23,472 nucleotides of DNA, from the NCBI GenBank assembly GCA_021464525.1, contig JADRCO010001022.1, positions 1 to 23,472 of the forward strand, written 5' to 3'. Of the stretch, positions 19,379-23,472 are shown piece by piece. The notes under the pieces are model-generated. The model searched no databases. It worked only from the letters and a program-made list of their open reading frames with translations, and had not been told where the DNA came from. Source of the stretch: Rhizophagus sp. LPA8_4_AMF (taxonomy: Eukaryota; Glomeromycota; Glomeromycetes; Glomerales; Glomeraceae). How positions within the stretch are numbered: the stretch's first letter is position 1; each line of letters begins with the position of its first letter. The position numbers and the translations under genes were made by a program.

Positions 19379-20677
19379 ATGGATAGATAATTAACGAAAT
19401 TGTTTGTCAAAGAAGTTGTGTATAAAAATATTAAATTTTAGTACCACTAAAATTCAAAAAAAAACTATTCTATTGGGACATAAATCTTATTATAAATATA
19501 TAGTAATAAAACTTGTGAAGCACTAATCTTGGAATCTTAAATAGATAATGAAGTTGTTAGATACTAAAGTATAATAATATATAAACAAATTTAAAAGCAT
19601 AAAACAAATAGCAAAGACCCAGTAGTGTTGTAATTCTCTTAATTTATACGATGAAAATAATTTGCATTTTTTTAACTTTTTTTATATTAAGATGCTGTCT
19701 GGAAACAAGTTGAGCATTGTTCTTGAAGCATGAACCATTAAAACATCATCTACCAAAGTCAACCATCGGACTTTATTTTTGAATTAATAAATAAAAATGG
19801 ATTGACATGACTAAAAATGTGCAAAATAAGAAATTATTAATGAAGTTCATATTAAATTTAATTTCTTGTATAAATCTAATATTTCGTCTGAAGTTAATCC
19901 ATTGATTCTATTAATAAATTAGGTTGTAACTTATTCAGTTATTCGAGAATATGTTTATTTTAATTATTACATCTCTATAAAAAATATCATATAGTACAAT
20001 TATGAAGAAGAAATTTTTAAACCAGTTACGGTATACAGTTAGGAGTTAGGACCAAAAGTATAATTTTTATTGAAATTTTGATTTCTAATTATGCAAGCTT
20101 GTGTAAGCTTTTAGTGTACAAATTTGGATATTAGACTTATTAGACTTCAAAATTGAGACTTAATTATACATTACATAAGTTTACAAGAAGTTGGATTACA
20201 AATTTTATGATGTGGCTTATAATTTTTATGTTTAAAAGCCGGTTTAATGTTCTGTTAAAATGTCTTATAAATGTTACTTTATTTCTTAGATTTTTGTTTT
20301 TTTTTATAAAAAATGAATTGTCTTTGCTGGAATTTTAAATGTCAATTTGTCATCTAATCAATATTATTATAATAAAATAATAAAAAAACCATTTTTAAGT
20401 TATTTCTGTAAAGATTATTTCATGGAATTGAATTATCCAAAAAAAAAAAAAATTTTTTTTTTTTTATAAATTTATCATCTGGTATAATCTTCATCTGAAG
20501 ATAAGTAAGTATTCATAAATATAGTTAGAATTATTTTCGTGATTAGTAAATTTGATTATTAAAATCAAACTGCGCCCAAAGTAAATTTATAATTTTAATT
20601 GTCGTCATTTAATTAATCGGTAATCTCTATTAAATTAACCGATTCTGATTAATTATCCGTTATTATGTGCTACAAAA
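19379..20677. other. Intergenic, no gene supported
   Basis: The first 220 bases match the 3' flank of the next gene (GTTGTGTATAAAAATATTAA and ATAAAACTTGT blocks) and belong to the tandem duplication. The rest is AT-rich with poly-A/T runs at 20439-20466. The plus-strand frame 20153-20338 is Phe/Leu/Ile-rich low-complexity sequence and is not called. A GGACCAAAAGTATAATTTTT segment near 20050 resembles one near 23268. Confidence 0.4.
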
Positions 20678-20686
20678 GATCTGCAA
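20678..20686 (+). promoter_or_regulatory. Conserved GATCTGCAA upstream motif
   Basis: GATCTGCAA lies 82 bp before the ATG at 20768. It is followed by AACCATTTCACAAATTAAGG and then a pyrimidine run of CTC plus ten T residues just before the start. The extended match to the leader at 14329-14276 (minus) shows common origin. Confidence 0.45.
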
Positions 20687-20767
20687 TAAAGGAGGCTGAA
20701 ACCATTTCACAAATTAAGGATTGGCAAAATTCTTATACTCTTTTTTTTTATTTTAACATTGAAAATA

Positions 20768-22282
20768 ATGACCGAGAATAAATTTTTACCAAAATTATCG
20801 CAAAATTTACTCGAAATTTTAGATGATGATGAATATTATGATATTACAATTGAAGTTGGTAATGACCCTAACGTAAAAGTATTTCGTGCTCATATGGTTA
20901 TTTTAAATTATCGTTCTCCTTATTTGAAAAGAATTTTATCAACTAATAAAAAGAAAAATGATGGAACTTTAGCACATATTAAGTTACCAAATATTTTACC
21001 TGATATTTTTCAAATAATAATAAGGTAAGAGATAACAAACTAGATTGTTATAAAAAGTCATTATTTCGTAAAAATATTTTTTTAATCAACGCATTATTTA
21101 TATTTTAGATATATTTATGGCGGAAGAATTTCTTTAGTAGAATATGATATTTTAGATATCATTAAGATCTTGGTTGCCGCTAATGAACTAAGTCTTCAGG
21201 AATTAATTCCCCATTTACAATCATTTTTGATTGAAAACAAAGAAAATTGGATAGAACAAAATTTTAATCTAATATACCAAATGAGCTTTAAAAATGATTC
21301 TTTCTTGGATCTTCAAAATTTTTGCACAGAGTTAATATCTAAACATCCAGAAAAAATTTTCAATTCATCTGATTTTACTTTAATTCCAGAAAAAGCTTTA
21401 ATCTCTCTTATACAGCATGATAATCATCAAATTGGAGAAGTTCAAGTTTGGGAACATGTACTTAAATGGGGTATTGCTCAAAATCCTGGACTTTCTTCAG
21501 ATCCTTCATGTTATTCAAATGATGATTTTAATGCTTTGAAAAATGCTTTGCAACAATGTATTACTTTTATTAAATTTACTGAATTTACTTCTAAAGAATT
21601 CTTAAATAAGGCATATCCATACAAAAAGATTATTCCTGAAGAGTTATATGAAGACATAATTAAATACTTATTGGAAAATCCAAATAACAAGTCAGAACCA
21701 CAGCCGATCAAAAGTTCTAAAAACATAGATTCAATAATTATTACAACCCAGCATACTGAATTAATATCAAAATGGATTGATAGGTTAGAGAATACAGATG
21801 AATTAAAAAATTCATATAAATTCAAATTAATTTTTCGTGGATCTCGTGATGGATTTACAGCTGAACAATTTCATGAAATATGTGATTATCAATCTCATAC
21901 TGTAATAATAATTAAAGTGAAAGACAGCAATGAAATTCTTGGAGGATATAATCCGATTGAATGGAAAAATAACTATGGATTAGGCGATTCTGGTACTACT
22001 AAAAATAGTTTTATTTTCTCTTTTATGAATAAAGAAAATATTGAAGATAATATTATTAGTCGAGTAGAGGAAGCAGAATATGCTATAACTTATTGGCACC
22101 ATTACGGACCATCATTTGGTGATGGAGATCTTATAATATATGAAGGTAATGAAGGTGAAGTTTCTTTTAGCAATAAAACAAGTTATAGTTGTAAGGGTTC
22201 TTATGAAAAACAGATCAGTAAGACGGAAGAAGATTTTTCTATAGAAGAATATGAAGTGTTTCAGATTGTAAATGATAATTAA
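20768..22282 (+). CDS. BTB-BACK-TLDc domain protein
   Basis: Intact two-exon gene: exon 1 20768-21024, intron 21025-21108 (84 bp, GTAAGA...TTTTAG, phase 2 in an Arg codon), exon 2 21109-22282, giving 476 residues. The start MTENKFLPKLSQ is the first ATG; the upstream TTG in frame is ignored. BTB is about 10-125 (YYDITIEVG, VFRAHMVILNYRSPYL, IKLPNILPDIFQIIIRYIYGG), BACK about 130-270 (FNLIYQ, VWEHVLKWGIAQNPGLSSDP) and TLDc about 303-472 (FRGSRDGFTAEQF, GGYNPIEWK, SFIFSF, YGPSFGDGDLIIY). The end is FQIVNDN rather than FQIHK. The last part of its intron (AATCAACGCATTATT) is nearly identical to that of the gene at 17904, so the two arose by recent duplication. Expected role, by family only: cullin-3 adaptor with a TLDc effector domain. 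Confidence 0.94.
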
Positions 22283-23472
22283 CAAAATGGTTTGTCAAGT
22301 TGTGTATAAAAATATTAAGTACTATAATTCAAAAATACTATATTGTAGCATATATATTTTTTCAAATATTTACTTATTACAAAATACGGATTTAACACAT
22401 GATAATAAAACTTGTAAAGTACGGATTACGAATCTTAAATAAAGATTATATACTAAGTTACAATATATAATATAATATATACAAATTTAAAGAGCATGAA
22501 AAAAAAGAAAATTCCTAAAGGAAAGGTTCGTATGAACCTATGAACTTGAGCCGAATTCAACAAATAGTCATTATTCGCCGAATTTATCTACTTGATATTC
22601 AAATAACGAATGTGTTATCCTTTCGATTTTGGCAAAATCATGTGATATAGTAACGTTATCATAGAACTGGAATTGTTTCTGTTTCCTGTTTCATTGTTCA
22701 ATTGAATTTTGTTTCTAACTACCCAGTTTGATACTTTTTTTTATATTTAAATAACGATGGTGAAATTGTTTACACGATCGGGAATCTAGACTTAGAGATC
22801 CGAATATTTTTAATTTTAAAGTAATGAATTAATGGATGTAACTTGCGGCATAAAAATTTTAAATTATTAATTTATTCTATACTAAATATTGCCCATTTTT
22901 GTATAGATGGAAACTTGAGTTTGTGAATATTGCTTATGAAATTTAGATAAAGTTACTAATATCTCGTGTGAAATGATTAATTAACTCTATTAATAACTAA
23001 GATGACCTTTCTATAATTCATAACGTATAACTTTAATATAATGTTAGCTCATGTTTCTTTAAAAAGAAAATAAAGGATTAAGTTTCGAAGTTACAACTTC
23101 AAAACTTATCAACGATTCAATGCCGAAATGAAACCGGAAAAAAAAGAAAAAAAGTTCACGTTTCTTAAAAAACTAAAAAATAACGTTTTTATGTTTAGTT
23201 ATTCAAAATTACATCTTTATATTTATTATTAATTTTGGAGAAAAAAAATATTTACTGTACCATTTGGACCAGAAGTGCAATTTTTTTTTATTTTTGAGGA
23301 AATCATGCAAACGAATTTACTAAATTTAAATATTAGTCCCTATAAAAAAAGTGGATATGCTTTTTATACGGAATTTATACGGAACAATACGTTTACATAC
23401 TGAAAGATACGTTTTTCATACGGAGAGATACTGAATTGGTCAATTTTCCGTATCCTGAAAGACGTGTTTTTT
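22283..23472. other. 3' flank and intergenic, no gene
   Basis: Bases 22283-22500 match the 3' flank of the gene at 17904. The remainder has no supported gene. The last 130 bases hold repeated short words (ATACGG, ATACTG, GAAAGATACGTTTTT, GAAAGACGTGTTTTT) in both orientations and may be the edge of a repeat that runs out of the window. Confidence 0.4.

Noticed and set aside
20153-20338. Plus-strand open frame of 61 codons, hydrophobic
   Set aside because: Low-complexity Phe/Leu/Ile sequence in AT-rich DNA; no promoter, partner copy or motif.
17841-20686. BTB cluster as a defence or toxin system
   Set aside because: No effector, nuclease or toxin domain accompanies the genes. The trefoil gene encodes only a lectin-like domain with no catalytic chain.
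1-23472. CRISPR array, prokaryotic operons, rRNA or tRNA genes
   Set aside because: No regularly spaced repeats, Shine-Dalgarno patterns, rRNA cores or tRNA cloverleaf landmarks were seen; spliced genes show the DNA is eukaryotic.

Overview
The window looks like nuclear DNA of an arbuscular mycorrhizal fungus (Glomeromycotina, Rhizophagus-like). The DNA is very AT-rich, with long A/T runs. Introns are short (77-85 bp) with GTAAG-type donors and TTTTAG acceptors. The gene content is an expanded family of BTB-BACK-TLDc proteins next to decayed tyrosine-kinase-like protein kinases, both typical of these genomes. The organism call is inference; no marker gene is present.

The core is a cluster of five full-length BTB-BACK-TLDc genes. 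Three lie on the minus strand (2525-4049, 6070-7587, 12550-14215) and two on the plus strand (17904-19378, 20768-22282). All share one architecture: a 257-nt first exon (or a direct derivative of it), one phase-2 intron splitting an Arg codon in the BTB domain, and a second exon of about 1.1-1.2 kb carrying the end of BTB, BACK, a variable linker and TLDc. The first gene has a one-base deletion and is probably a pseudogene. The third has an in-frame 84-bp tandem duplication inside the BTB domain and an upstream in-frame ATG that adds a signal-peptide-like N-terminus. A sixth copy survives as a BACK fragment at 11161-11330. Four of the five full-length genes share a GATCTGCAA motif upstream of the ATG, and the fifth keeps part of it.

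The first two genes sit in a tandem segmental duplication. Each unit also carries, on the opposite strand, a wrecked protein-kinase gene (475-951 and 4740-5306). The plus-strand pair is a second tandem duplication, with homologous introns and 3' flanks.

Between the second and third BTB genes lies an unrelated intact gene (9811-10290, minus) for a small secreted ricin-B-type beta-trefoil lectin. It has a TATA box and an upstream region with three clustered E-boxes, CCAAT and TGACGT motifs. The divergent space between the two BTB blocks (14.3-17.8 kb) holds a 510-bp foldback MITE-like element flanked by TA and a less AT-rich island of unknown nature. The rest is AT-rich DNA with repeat relics.

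Functionally, BTB-BACK proteins are usually cullin-3 substrate adaptors, and TLDc domains in animals bind the V-ATPase and act in oxidative-stress resistance. What the combination does in these fungi is not established. The cluster reads as an actively duplicating, diversifying and decaying gene family.
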